Positions 7,899 through 16,346 of a DNA stretch of 64,000 nt are shown piece after piece. How positions within the stretch are numbered: the stretch's first letter is position 1; each line of letters starts with the position of its first letter. This stretch comes from Mycobacterium dioxanotrophicus. Lineage in GTDB: Bacteria; Actinomycetota; Actinomycetes; Mycobacteriales; Mycobacteriaceae. The position numbers and the translations under genes were made by a program. Below the pieces are notes generated by a model. That model saw only the letters and a program-made list of their open reading frames with translations. It did no database searches and had not been told where the DNA came from. The DNA lies in the NCBI RefSeq assembly GCF_002157835.1, contig NZ_CP020809.1:1674001-1738000 (forward strand), in the 5' to 3' direction.

Positions 7899-9521
7899 GT
7901 GGACAGCACCATGCAGAACTGGCCGTTGACCATCACGGCGATCCTGCGGCACGCCTGTGGCGCCAACGGCGACCGAACCGTCACCACCGCCACCGGTCAC
8001 GGGGGATACCGCACCAGCACCTACCGCGAGATCGGCGAACAGGCCGCCCGGCTGGCGCATGCCCTGCGGGGCTTCGGCATCACCGGCGACGAGCGGGTGG
8101 GCACGTTCATGTGGAACAACGCCGAACATCTGGCCGCCTATCTGGCCCTGCCTGCGATGGGGGCGGTGCTGCACACCCTCAACATCCGGTTGTCCCCGGA
8201 GCAGATCGCCTACATCGCCAACGAAGCGCAGGACCGGGTGATCGTGGCCGACGCGTCTCTGGTGCCGCAGCTGGCCCCGGTGCTGCCGCTCCTGGAGGCA
8301 GTGCACACCGTGATCGTGTCCGGGGACGGCGACCTCAGTGCTCTGAGCGGGGTCACGGTCGTGCGGTACGACGACGTGCTGGCGGCCCAGCCCGCGCAGT
8401 TCGACTGGCCGGACATCGACGAGAACTCTGCTGCCGCAATGTGTTACACGAGCGGTACCACCGGAAACCCCAAGGGAGTGGTGTACTGCCACCGGTCGAG
8501 TTATCTGCACTCGCTGTCCACCTGCACCGCCAACGCACTCGACGTCGGCGCGGGCGACGTGGTGTTGCCGATCGTGCCGATGTTCCACGCGAATGCGTGG
8601 GGGCTACCGTACGCGGCCCTGATGGCCGGGGCGGATCTGGTGATGCCGGACCGGTTCCTCGACGGTGTCTCGCTGATCGAACTGATCGAATCGCAGCGCC
8701 CCACAGTGGCCGGCGCCGTCCCCACCATTTGGAACGACGTCATGCACTGCCTGGAAAAGGCTCCGGGACACGATATTTCGTCGTTGCGACTGGTTGCCTG
8801 CGGCGGCTCGGCGGTACCGGTGTCGCTCATGCGGACGTTCCAGGAGCGCTACGACGTCTACATCCAACAGGCGTGGGGGATGACCGAGACGTCGCCGCTG
8901 GCGACGGTCGCCAAACCGCTGCCCGGAGTGTCCGAGGAACGGCACTGGGCCATGCGCGCGACGGCGGGCCGAGCGATGTGCGGTGTCGAGGTCCGCATCG
9001 TCGACGACACGGGTACACCCATGCCCGCCGACGGTAAAGCCGTGGGGGAGCTGGAAGTACGCGGGCCGTGGATCACGGGCAGCTACTACCGGGGCCGGGA
9101 CGCGGAGAAGTTCGACACCGGCTGGCTGCGCACCGGCGACGTCGGCTGCATCGACGAAGACGGCTATGTCACGCTCACCGACCGGGCCAAGGACGTCATC
9201 AAATCCGGTGGCGAGTGGATATCCTCGGTGGAGCTGGAGAATCTGCTGATCGCCCACCCCGCTGTGCTGGAGGCCGCCGTGGTCGGCGTGCCCGACGAGC
9301 GCTGGCAGGAACGCCCGCTCGCCGTGGTGGTGCTGCACGAGAACGCCACGGCCAGCCCGGCGGAACTACGAGAATTCCTGGCGGACAAGGTGGTTCGGTG
9401 GTGGCTTCCGGAGCGCTGGACATTCATCGACCAGGTTCCGCGCACCAGCGTCGGCAAGTACGACAAGAAGACCATCCGCGCCCGGCACGCCGACGGCGCG
9501 TATGAGGTGATCACCATCTAG
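7899..9521 (+). CDS. fatty-acid-CoA ligase (FadD family, Rv1058/FadD14-type)
   Basis: A 540-residue ANL-superfamily acyl-CoA synthetase, activating a fatty acid via acyl-AMP and loading CoA. It shows the P-loop-like YTSGTTGNPKG (about 183-193), the hinge-region GWLRTGDVG (about 408) with DRAKDVIKSGGEWISS, and the C-terminal catalytic lysine in SVGKYDKKTIR (about 520). Length and motif order are of medium-chain type. GTG 7899 is chosen; ATG 7911 is four codons downstream. By position it corresponds to M. tuberculosis fadD14 (Rv1058), but substrate length cannot be deduced. It converges with the alpha/beta hydrolase, nine bases apart. Confidence 0.92.
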   Translation: MDSTMQNWPLTITAILRHACGANGDRTVTTATGHGGYRTSTYREIGEQAARLAHALRGFGITGDERVGTFMWNNAEHLAAYLALPAMGAVLHTLNIRLSPEQIAYIANEAQDRVIVADASLVPQLAPVLPLLEAVHTVIVSGDGDLSALSGVTVVRYDDVLAAQPAQFDWPDIDENSAAAMCYTSGTTGNPKGVVYCHRSSYLHSLSTCTANALDVGAGDVVLPIVPMFHANAWGLPYAALMAGADLVMPDRFLDGVSLIELIESQRPTVAGAVPTIWNDVMHCLEKAPGHDISSLRLVACGGSAVPVSLMRTFQERYDVYIQQAWGMTETSPLATVAKPLPGVSEERHWAMRATAGRAMCGVEVRIVDDTGTPMPADGKAVGELEVRGPWITGSYYRGRDAEKFDTGWLRTGDVGCIDEDGYVTLTDRAKDVIKSGGEWISSVELENLLIAHPAVLEAAVVGVPDERWQERPLAVVVLHENATASPAELREFLADKVVRWWLPERWTFIDQVPRTSVGKYDKKTIRARHADGAYEVITI

Positions 9522-9530
9522 CGGCTGGAA

Positions 9531-10361
9531 TCAGGTCCGCACGGCTATGGTCGACAGCAGGTCTGCCAACCGATCGGGCCGGTCGATCATCGAGAAGGTG
9601 CGGGCGCCGTCGATGATCTCGAGGCGGGCGTGCGGGATGATGCTTGCCAGCCGTTCGCCGTCGCCGAGCTCGAAGAACACGTCGTCGGCCGACCACGCGA
9701 TCAGCGTCGGCTTGGTGAATTCGGGGAGCCGGGCGGCCACCCCGGTGGTGACCTCGGTGCGCAGCGACAGGGTGAACTGCCGCAGATCCTCGGCGATCGC
9801 CGGGTTCGACCGGGTGGTGTGCACCCATTCCCGGGTGAGGACATCGATGTTCGCGTGGGCCAGGCCCGCGTAGGCACGCCTGCGCACAGCAGGGATCCGC
9901 ACGGCCTGCGCGACGCCCCGGAACAGCACCTTGGATTGTGCGGCGCTGATCAGCGGCTTGAGGATGGGCGGTGGAAAGTGTTCGAACGCATCGCAACTCG
10001 TCAACACCAGGGCGCCGATTCGGTCCGGATGATGCACGGCGACCAGCTGCGTGACCACCCCGCCGGTGTCATTGCCGACCAGTGCGACGTCGTCGAGATC
10101 CAGGGTGGCGAGCGTGTCGGCGACGATGCTCGCGACGCCGCGGATGCTGCGATCGGCGCCGGGCCGCAACGGTTCGGGATGCGCGCCCAGTGGCCAGGTC
10201 GGGGCGATGCACCGCAGGCCACGCGCCGCCAGGCGCGCGCTGACCTGGCGCCACAGCTGCCCACCCATCATGTACCCGTGGACGAAGACGACCGGCCTGC
10301 CGTCCTTCGGTCCGAATTCCTCGAAATGGACGGTTCCGGCGCTAATCTCAATGATCGACAT
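9531..10361 (-). CDS. alpha/beta hydrolase with Asp nucleophile position and no catalytic His
   Basis: A 276-residue alpha/beta-hydrolase fold protein. The oxyanion HG lies at 28-30 (VFVHGYM). The nucleophile elbow is GNDTGG with Asp98, the haloalkane-dehalogenase/epoxide-hydrolase pattern rather than serine. An acidic residue follows at Asp226/227 (WSADDVFF). Where the catalytic His is expected the sequence is GARTFSMIDRPD, with Thr255, so the triad looks incomplete. It may be a non-hydrolytic or altered enzyme. ATG 10361 gives a fold-complete N-terminus and is preceded by GGGAG. It is divergent from a TetR regulator, the likely controller. Confidence 0.88.
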   Translation of the reverse strand: MSIIEISAGTVHFEEFGPKDGRPVVFVHGYMMGGQLWRQVSARLAARGLRCIAPTWPLGAHPEPLRPGADRSIRGVASIVADTLATLDLDDVALVGNDTGGVVTQLVAVHHPDRIGALVLTSCDAFEHFPPPILKPLISAAQSKVLFRGVAQAVRIPAVRRRAYAGLAHANIDVLTREWVHTTRSNPAIAEDLRQFTLSLRTEVTTGVAARLPEFTKPTLIAWSADDVFFELGDGERLASIIPHARLEIIDGARTFSMIDRPDRLADLLSTIAVRT

Positions 10362-10398
10362 GGATGACTCCCGGCTCGATACGCATTTACGAACAGTC

Positions 10399-10417
10399 TG
10401 CCGGTAACTTACCAACA
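10399..10417. promoter_or_regulatory. putative TetR operator
   Basis: TG-cc-GGTAA-c-TTACC-aa-CA is a 19-bp imperfect palindrome with a perfect 11-bp core. It lies in the 62-bp gap between the divergent hydrolase and tetR genes and overlaps a -10-like TAACTT (10405-10410), a layout typical of autorepression plus control of the neighbour. Confidence 0.5.
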
Positions 10418-10423
10418 GGGTGT

Positions 10424-11029
10424 ATGGAAAACAAGAGACGTACTCAGGAAGAGCGCTCCGCGGCCACCCGTGAAGCGTTGATCGCGGCTGCCCGGCGACT
10501 GTGGGGTGAGCGCGGCTACTCAGAGGTGGGGACGCCGGAGATCGCCACGGCCGCAGGCGTGACCCGAGGCGCGATGTATCACCAATTCGCCGACAAGGCA
10601 GCACTTTTTCTGGCCGTGGTGGAGGTCGTGGAGCAGGACGTGATGGCGCGGTTGGCGACCGAGGTGGCCGCGTCGGGCGCGACGACTCCGGCCGACGCGA
10701 TCCGCGCCGCGGTCGACGCGTGGCTGGAGGTGTCCGGCGATCCCGAGGTGCGCCAGCTGATCCTGCTCGACGCGCCGAGTGTGCTCGGCTGGGCAGGGTT
10801 CCGCGACGTGGCCCAGCGCTACAGCCTCGGCATGACCGAGCAACTGCTCGCCGAGGCGATCAAGGCCGGTCAACTCGCGCGTCAGCCCGTGCGGGCCTTG
10901 GCGCACGTGCTGATCGGCGCCCTCGACGAGGCGGCCATGGCCATCGCTACCGCCGAGGATCCGAAGAAGGCCCGCCGCGAGATCCGGCAGGTGCTACGCC
11001 GGCTGATCGACGCAATGCTGACCGGTTGA
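10424..11029 (+). CDS. TetR/AcrR-family transcriptional regulator
   Basis: A 201-residue regulator. The N-terminal helix-turn-helix (about 15-58) reads TREALIAAARRLWGERGYSEVGTPEIATAAGVTRGAMYHQFADKAAL, given here as overlapping short motifs: GTPEIATAAGVTRGAMYHQF is the recognition part. The C-terminal helical ligand-binding domain is variable, as usual. ATG 10424 is preferred over an upstream in-frame codon because it begins directly with the DNA-binding domain and lies just after the putative promoter. Divergent orientation and a shared palindrome suggest that it represses the alpha/beta hydrolase and itself. The ligand is unknown. Confidence 0.92.
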   Translation: MENKRRTQEERSAATREALIAAARRLWGERGYSEVGTPEIATAAGVTRGAMYHQFADKAALFLAVVEVVEQDVMARLATEVAASGATTPADAIRAAVDAWLEVSGDPEVRQLILLDAPSVLGWAGFRDVAQRYSLGMTEQLLAEAIKAGQLARQPVRALAHVLIGALDEAAMAIATAEDPKKARREIRQVLRRLIDAMLTG

Positions 11030-11032
11030 TTT

Positions 11033-11073
11033 CCGCGGCTTTCTCCCGCGGCTTTCTCCCGCGACTTTCTCCG
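11033..11073. repeat. three tandem 13-bp units
   Basis: CCGCGGCTTTCTC is repeated about three times, the third with one change (CCGCGACTTTCTC), directly after tetR and adjoining the stem-loop at 11074. Confidence 0.7.
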
Positions 11074-11132
11074 GCGAGCAGACAGCCAGGTACGCGAAAC
11101 GCGGCGTGTCGCGTACCCGCGTGTCTGCTCGC
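11074..11132. repeat. intergenic stem-loop, copy 1 of a dispersed family
   Basis: The outer arms GCGAGCAGACA and TGTCTGCTCGC pair over 11 bp, and the inner arms GGTACGCG and CGCGTACC over 8 bp, around a loop containing CGGCGTGTCG. It sits between convergent tetR and the thiolase-like gene and may act as a bidirectional terminator. The same outer arms and loop core occur at 38160-38218 and 59376-59435. Confidence 0.75.
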
Positions 11133-11142
11133 GAGGGAAGTC

Positions 11143-12348
11143 CTAGCGGTCGGCGCGCTGGTAGGCCGTCACGACGGCGGCGCCGCCAAGGCCGATGTTG
11201 TGTTGCAGCGCAGCGTTGACGCCGTCGACCTGACGCTTGTCGGCGGTGCCGCGCAACTGCCAGGTCAGCTCGGCGCACTGGGCCAGGCCCGTCGCACCCA
11301 GCGGGTGGCCCTTGGAGATGAGCCCGCCGGACGGGTTGACCACCCAGCGTCCGCCGTAGGTGGTGTCGTCGTTGTCGATCAGCCGCGGCGCTTCACCTTC
11401 GCCGCACAGGCCAAGGGCTTCGTAGAGCAGCAGCTCGTTGGCCGAGAAGCAGTCGTGTAGCTCGATGACCTGGAAATCCTCAGGGCCGAGGCCGGACTGT
11501 GCGTAGACCTGTTGGGCCGCTTGTACATTCATGTCGTAGCCGATGATGTTGGCGGCGCTGCCGTCGAACGTCGAGGCGAAGTCGGTGGTCATGGCCTGCC
11601 CGACGATCTCGACCGCCTGGGAAGCCAGCCCGTGCTTGTCGACGAACTCCTCACCGGCCAGGATCGCCGCGCCGGATCCGTCGGAGGTGGGCGAGCACTG
11701 CAGCTTGGTCAGCGGATCGGAGATCATCTTGGCGGCCAGGATGTCGTCGAGGGTGTACTCGTCCTGGAACTGCGCGTACGGATTGTTGACCGAGTGTTTG
11801 TGGTTCTTGTAGCCGATCTTCGCGAAATGCTCGGCGGTGGAGCCGTACTTCTTCATGTGTTCGCGGCCGGCCGCGCCGAACATCCACGGCGCCACCGGGA
11901 ATGCGAATTCGTCGATCTCGGCCAGTGCCTTGACGTGGCGGCCCAGTGGCGACTCGCGGTCCTGGGCGCCCGCCTGCAGCGCGCCCGGCTGCATCTTCTC
12001 GAAGCCCAGCGCGATGGTGCAGTCCGCCAGGCCGCCCCGGATCGCTTGTGCGGCAAGGTAAAGCGCGGTCGAGCCGGTGGAACAGTTGTTGTTCACGTTG
12101 ACGATCGGGATGCCCGTCATGCCCAGTTCGTAGAGCGCGCGCTGACCCGACGTGGAATCCCCCGAGCAATATCCGACATACCCCTGTTGGACCTGGTCGT
12201 AGGAGATCCCGGCGTCCTTGAGCGCGTTGGTACCCGACTCCCGCGCCATGTCCGGGTAGTCCCACGCCGAACCATTGTCGTTGAGGCGACGGCCGGGCTT
12301 CTCGAACTTCGTCATCCCCACCCCTACAACGAACACTTTGTTGACCAT
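11143..12348 (-). CDS. thiolase-like lipid-transfer protein (SCPx/Ltp type)
   Basis: A 401-residue protein of the thiolase superfamily, nonspecific lipid-transfer (SCP-x) subgroup. Cys89 in [12 protein letters not shown] matches the thiolase nucleophile, ELHDCFS and the C-terminal [14 protein letters not shown] carry the other active-site signatures. Such proteins act in sterol side-chain or branched fatty-acid degradation, as thiolases or in partnership with an aldolase. ATG 12348 gives the canonical N-terminus; ATG 12360 is an alternative. It is divergent from the oxidoreductase at 12428 with a consensus KstR operator between them, suggesting control by sterol or fatty-acid catabolites. Confidence 0.9.
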   Translation of the reverse strand: MVNKVFVVGVGMTKFEKPGRRLNDNGSAWDYPDMARESGTNALKDAGISYDQVQQGYVGYCSGDSTSGQRALYELGMTGIPIVNVNNNCSTGSTALYLAAQAIRGGLADCTIALGFEKMQPGALQAGAQDRESPLGRHVKALAEIDEFAFPVAPWMFGAAGREHMKKYGSTAEHFAKIGYKNHKHSVNNPYAQFQDEYTLDDILAAKMISDPLTKLQCSPTSDGSGAAILAGEEFVDKHGLASQAVEIVGQAMTTDFASTFDGSAANIIGYDMNVQAAQQVYAQSGLGPEDFQVIELHDCFSANELLLYEALGLCGEGEAPRLIDNDDTTYGGRWVVNPSGGLISKGHPLGATGLAQCAELTWQLRGTADKRQVDGVNAALQHNIGLGGAAVVTAYQRADR

Positions 12349-12392
12349 GTCGAGAAACATACATATCGCGACGCGCTTAGTGTAGAGATAAA

Positions 12393-12406
12393 TAGAACAC
12401 GTTCTA
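12393..12406. promoter_or_regulatory. KstR-type operator
   Basis: TAGAAC-AC-GTTCTA matches the published KstR consensus TnnAACnnGTTnnA at every fixed position, with perfect 6-bp arms. It lies between two divergent lipid-metabolism genes, 22 bp before the GTG of the oxidoreductase and 44 bp before the ATG of the lipid-transfer gene. Confidence 0.65.
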
Positions 12407-12427
12407 GTTCGTCGAGGAGGATCTGCC

Positions 12428-13474
12428 GTGCTCAAAGTGGTGCAGTGGGCGACCGGCGGAGTCGGCGTGGCCGCCATCAAAGGCGTGCTGGAACACCCGG
12501 ACCTGGAACTGGCCGGGTGCTGGGTGCATTCCGAGGCCAAGAACGGCAGGGACGTCGGAGAGCTCATCGGCGCCGGGCCCATCGGCGTCGTCGCGACCAA
12601 CAGCGTCGACGAGATCCTCTCGCTGGATGCCGACGCCGTCATCTACGCGCCGCTCGTGCCCAACCCCGACGAAGTCGCGGCGCTGCTGCGGTCCGGCAAG
12701 AACGTCGTCACCCCGATCGGCTGGTTCTACCCGTCCGACAAGCAGGCCGAGCCGCTGCGGGCCGCGGCACTCGAGGGCGGCGCCACATTGCACGGCACCG
12801 GTATCGCGCCCGGCGGCATCAGCGAGAAGTTCCCCCTGCTGGTGTCCGCGCTGTCCACCGGTGTGCGGTTCGTGCGCGCCGAGGAATTCTCCGACCTGCG
12901 CACCTACGAGGCGCCCGACGTGGTGCGCCACGTGATGGGCTTCGGCGGCGAGCCTGACAACGCGCTGAGCGGACCGATGCAGAAGCTGCTCGACGGCGGC
13001 TTCATTCAGGCCATCAAGTTGGTTGTGGACCAGATCGGGTTCAACGCCGAGCCGCGGATCAGGGCGACGCAGGAGATCGCCGTGGCCACCGCGCCCATCG
13101 AATCGCCGATCGGCGTGATCGAACCGGGTCAGGTCGCAGGGCGAAAATTCCACTGGGAGGCCATCGTCGGTGATGAGCCCGTCGTTCGGATCACGGTCAA
13201 CTGGCTGATGGGTGAGGAAAATCTAGAACCGGCATGGACTTTCGGGCCGGCCGGGCAGCGCTACGAGATGGCGGTCCGGGGCAATCCGGATTTCACCATG
13301 GTCATCAACGGATTTCAGGGCATCGTCGGCGAGCAGGGCCCCGAGCCCGGCGTCGTCGCCACCGCGGCGCACTGCGTCAACTCGGTGCCTGCGGTGTGTG
13401 CGGCGGCGCCGGGCATCGCCACCTATCCCGACCTGCCGCTGATCAGCGGGAAGGCGGCACCCGACCTGCGGTGA
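12428..13474 (+). CDS. dihydrodipicolinate-reductase-like NAD(P)-dependent oxidoreductase (Rv1059-type)
   Basis: A 348-residue protein with an N-terminal Rossmann fold ([16 protein letters not shown]) and the overall layout of the mycobacterial dihydrodipicolinate reductase-like / amine dehydrogenase-like family. The true lysine-pathway enzyme is shorter (about 245 residues), so this is not DapB. GTG 12428 has a strong GAGGAGG ribosome site. Its position next to the lipid-transfer gene with a shared KstR site suggests a role in lipid or sterol catabolism, but the substrate is unknown. It converges with the alcohol dehydrogenase, three bases apart. Confidence 0.87.
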   Translation: MLKVVQWATGGVGVAAIKGVLEHPDLELAGCWVHSEAKNGRDVGELIGAGPIGVVATNSVDEILSLDADAVIYAPLVPNPDEVAALLRSGKNVVTPIGWFYPSDKQAEPLRAAALEGGATLHGTGIAPGGISEKFPLLVSALSTGVRFVRAEEFSDLRTYEAPDVVRHVMGFGGEPDNALSGPMQKLLDGGFIQAIKLVVDQIGFNAEPRIRATQEIAVATAPIESPIGVIEPGQVAGRKFHWEAIVGDEPVVRITVNWLMGEENLEPAWTFGPAGQRYEMAVRGNPDFTMVINGFQGIVGEQGPEPGVVATAAHCVNSVPAVCAAAPGIATYPDLPLISGKAAPDLR

Positions 13475-13477
13475 TAC

Positions 13478-14521
13478 TTAGGGCTGCACCAGGATTCGGA
13501 TCGGATTACCGTCCTGGCGTTCCAACCTTTCGATGCCCGTGGCGATGTCCTCCAGCGCGACGATGCCGCTGATCGACCGCGACAGGTCGAGCCGGCCCAG
13601 CGACACCAGCGTCGCCAACGTCGAGATGTCGACGTTCTGATATCCGAGATGGCCGAGCACCTGCTTCTGGGTCAGGCCGAACATCGACGTCGGCCCTATG
13701 GTGGGCTCCTGCGCGCTCATGCCGACCGACACCAGCCGGCCGCCAACGGTCAACTGCCCCAACGCCTGCTCGAAGGTCGACTTGAGCCCGACCGCGTCGA
13801 ACGCGACGTCGAGCCCGCGGCCGCCGGTCACCTCGGCGATCTTTTCGCCGAGGTTCTCGTCACGCGAATCGAAGGCGTAATCGGCGCCGAGTTCCAATGA
13901 GCGGTCGAGGACTTCGGGTTTGATGTCGACGGCGATCACCGGTACGGCGCCGACCAGCCGGGCGAGTTGCGCGATGTGAGTGCCGACGCCACCGAGTCCC
14001 CACACCCCGACCGATTCGCCGATCCCGACCTTGCCCGTGCGCACCACGGCGCCGTACGGCGTCGACACCGCATCGGCCAGTATCGCGGCCTGTTCCAGCG
14101 GTACGTTGTCCGGCACGCGGGTCAGCCCGAATGCCTGCGCGATGGTGTACTCGGCCCACGCACCGTCGTAGGCGAAGGCCATCAACTGGATCCGCATGCA
14201 GTTGGCGATGTCACCGCACCGGCAGTTGGCACACGTCAGGCAGGGCCTGCCTGCCGCGACGATCACCCGGTCACCCTCGGCCCACCCCGTCACCCCTGGG
14301 CCGAGTTTGGCGATGGTGCCCGAAGCCTCGTGGCCCTGCGTCACCACCGGGGCCTGCGCCGGGAACGTGCCGTTGATCAAGCTCAGGTCGGAGTGGCAGA
14401 TGCCGCAGAACGCCACCTTCACCAGGACTTCGCCCGGACCGGGCTCGGGAATCGGAACATCTTCCACGACAACCGTTTTGGTGTCGGCGTAGAAGCGCTC
14501 GGCCCGCATCGTCGCGGTCAT
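13478..14521 (-). CDS. zinc-dependent alcohol dehydrogenase (MDR superfamily)
   Basis: A 347-residue medium-chain dehydrogenase. The catalytic zinc ligands are visible in FCGICHSD and GHEASG, the structural zinc site in CLTCANCRCGDIANC, and the nucleotide-binding motif in GLGGVGTHIAQLA. It oxidises an alcohol or reduces an aldehyde with NAD(P). The start at ATG 14521 fits the family N-terminus (MTATMRAERFY) and is preceded by GAAGGGAAC. It is divergent from the glutamine amidotransferase across 75 bp. The substrate cannot be predicted. Confidence 0.92.
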   Translation of the reverse strand: MTATMRAERFYADTKTVVVEDVPIPEPGPGEVLVKVAFCGICHSDLSLINGTFPAQAPVVTQGHEASGTIAKLGPGVTGWAEGDRVIVAAGRPCLTCANCRCGDIANCMRIQLMAFAYDGAWAEYTIAQAFGLTRVPDNVPLEQAAILADAVSTPYGAVVRTGKVGIGESVGVWGLGGVGTHIAQLARLVGAVPVIAVDIKPEVLDRSLELGADYAFDSRDENLGEKIAEVTGGRGLDVAFDAVGLKSTFEQALGQLTVGGRLVSVGMSAQEPTIGPTSMFGLTQKQVLGHLGYQNVDISTLATLVSLGRLDLSRSISGIVALEDIATGIERLERQDGNPIRILVQP

Positions 14522-14544
14522 CTCGGTTCCCTTCGTCCGGCGGC

Positions 14545-14550
14545 TACTAT
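14545..14550 (+). promoter_or_regulatory. -10 element of a leaderless transcript
   Basis: TACTAT fits the mycobacterial TANNNT -10 pattern and ends 7 nt before the ATG at 14558, so the transcript would begin at that start codon. Confidence 0.45.
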
Positions 14551-14557
14551 CGGCATC

Positions 14558-14593
14558 ATGTCGCAGTCGCCGGTCGCCGAGCAACGACGCTGA
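14558..14593 (+). CDS. leaderless 11-codon upstream ORF
   Basis: ATG to TGA encodes MSQSPVAEQRR. It starts 7 nt after a TACTAT -10 box, and its stop is followed after three bases (CCG) by the ATG of the glutamine amidotransferase. There is no separate Shine-Dalgarno for the downstream gene, so reinitiation or coupling through this short ORF is the obvious way to translate it. Conservation of the peptide is not known. Confidence 0.5.
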   Translation: MSQSPVAEQRR

Positions 14594-14596
14594 CCG

Positions 14597-15457
14597 ATGT
14601 GTCGGTTGTTCGGACTGCACGCGGGCCATCACGCCGTCACGGCGACCTTCTGGCTGCTGAATGCGCCGGACAGCCTCGCCGCGCAGAGCAGGCACAACCC
14701 GGACGGCACCGGACTGGGCGTATTCGGGCCCGACGGCGCACCGCACGTCTACAAGCAACCCATTGCGGCGTGGCAGGACTGCGCTTTCGCGACCGAGGCC
14801 CACGACCTCACCGCAACCACGTTCATCGCCCATGTCCGGTACGCGTCGACCGGTGCGCTCGAGGTACGCAACACGCACCCCTTCCTGCAGGACGGACGGA
14901 TCTTCGCGCACAACGGTGTGGTCGAAGGACTCGACGTGCTGGACGCGCGGCTCGCTGACCTGGGAGTCGCCGATCTGGTCGGCGGCGAGAGCGATTCCGA
15001 GCGGGTGTTCGCGTTGATCACCGCCGCGATCCGCAGCGCCGAGGGCGACGTGACCGCCGGGCTGCGCGACGCCATCGGCTGGCTCGCCGACACCGTGCCG
15101 ATATACGCCGTCAACGTCCTGCTCAGCACCGCCACTGGACTGTGGGCGTTGCGCTACCCGGACACTCACGAGCTGTACCTGTTGGATCGCCGCGAGGTGG
15201 CCGAGCGACAGATGCGGATGCGCAGCCACCGCATCGCCGCGCACTCCGAGCAGCTGAGTCGGCACCCGGCGGTGGTGTTCGCGAGCGAGCCGATGGACGG
15301 CGAGCCCTGGCAGCCGCTCGCACCCGGTGAACTGGTACACGTCGACGCCGACCTGAACATCCACCGCGAGGTGGTCTTCCCCGATCCTCCGAAGCATCTG
15401 CTGCAACTGGCCGAGCTCACCGAGAAGGCTGCCGCGTCACAACACCCCGCCGGGTGA
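14597..15457 (+). CDS. class II glutamine amidotransferase family protein (Rv1061-type)
   Basis: A 286-residue protein of the YafJ-like Ntn-hydrolase family. Cys2 directly after the initiator Met is the nucleophile (MCRLFG). Further glutaminase-domain signatures are HNPDGTGLG, IAHVRYAST, NTHPF and FAHNGVV. There is no attached synthase domain, so it is probably a stand-alone amidotransferase or amidohydrolase subunit with an unidentified partner. Exposure of Cys2 requires this exact start. Translation seems coupled to the 11-codon ORF just upstream; the patatin gene follows in the same direction about 30 bp later. Confidence 0.88.
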   Translation: MCRLFGLHAGHHAVTATFWLLNAPDSLAAQSRHNPDGTGLGVFGPDGAPHVYKQPIAAWQDCAFATEAHDLTATTFIAHVRYASTGALEVRNTHPFLQDGRIFAHNGVVEGLDVLDARLADLGVADLVGGESDSERVFALITAAIRSAEGDVTAGLRDAIGWLADTVPIYAVNVLLSTATGLWALRYPDTHELYLLDRREVAERQMRMRSHRIAAHSEQLSRHPAVVFASEPMDGEPWQPLAPGELVHVDADLNIHREVVFPDPPKHLLQLAELTEKAAASQHPAG

Positions 15458-15487
15458 GCCCGCGCCCGGCTGGCACACTGGAATCCC

Positions 15488-16345
15488 CTGGCAACCAAAC
15501 GTGCACTGGTCCTGGCAGGCGGCGGCATCGCGGGGATCGCATGGGAGACCGGCATTCTGCGGGGCATAGCCGACGAATCCCCGCAGACGGTCCAGGCCCT
15601 GCTTGACAGTGACGTGATGGTCGGCACGTCGGCCGGTTCGACGGTCGCCGCGCAGCTCGGCAGCGGACTGAGCCTCGATGAGCTCTACCTGCGCCAGATC
15701 GGCGCGAAATCGGCCGAACTGGACCCCGGTGTTGGCATCGACAGTGTCACCGACCTGTTCGTCGACGCGATGCTCACGCCGAACTCCGACAAGGCCCAGA
15801 AACTCCAGAAGATCGGCCAGGTCGCGCTGGACACCCCGACGGTGTCGGCGGCCGTGCGCCGGGAGGTGATCGCCGCGCGGCTGCCGTCTCACGAGTGGCC
15901 GCAGCGGGTACTGCGGATCTCGGCGGTCGACATCGACCGCGGCGAGCTGGTCAGCTTCGACCGGGATTCCGGCGTCGGACTTGTCGATGCCGTCGCCGCG
16001 AGCTGCGCGGTGCCGGGCGTGTGGCCGGTCGTCACGATCGGTGATCGGCGCTATATGGACGGCGGGGTCAACAGCAGCGTGAACATGGTGCTGGCCGCCG
16101 ACTGCGACGCCGCTGTCGTACTGGTGCCCTCAGGGCAGAACACCCCGTCGCCGTTCGGGGCCGGGGTGAGCGCCGAGATCGACGGTTTCGCCGGCGCATC
16201 GCTTGGCGTCTACGCCGATGACGACGCGGTGGACGCGTTCGGCGAGAACCCGCTGGACCCGGACTGCCGGGTCCCGTCGGCGCAGGCCGGCCGCAGGCAG
16301 GGGCGACGCGTCGCGGCGGCGGTGGCCGAGTTCCTGGCCGGCTGA
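15488..16345 (+). CDS. patatin-like phospholipase, Rv1062-type, probable CTG start
   Basis: A 285-residue patatin-fold lipid acyl hydrolase. The oxyanion-hole motif LVLAGGGIAG (about 7-16), Ser47 in GTSAGS and Asp191 in YMDGG make a complete catalytic dyad. The reading frame is open back to a TGA at 15455, but contains no ATG, GTG or TTG before 15614, which would remove the oxyanion hole. The first sensible codon is CTG 15488 (LATKRALVLAGGG), where related proteins as I recall them start with Met-Ala-Thr-Lys. Either CTG is used or the sequence has an error. It converges with the second patatin, one base apart. Confidence 0.85.
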   Translation: MATKRALVLAGGGIAGIAWETGILRGIADESPQTVQALLDSDVMVGTSAGSTVAAQLGSGLSLDELYLRQIGAKSAELDPGVGIDSVTDLFVDAMLTPNSDKAQKLQKIGQVALDTPTVSAAVRREVIAARLPSHEWPQRVLRISAVDIDRGELVSFDRDSGVGLVDAVAASCAVPGVWPVVTIGDRRYMDGGVNSSVNMVLAADCDAAVVLVPSGQNTPSPFGAGVSAEIDGFAGASLGVYADDDAVDAFGENPLDPDCRVPSAQAGRRQGRRVAAAVAEFLAG

Positions 16346-16346
16346 G

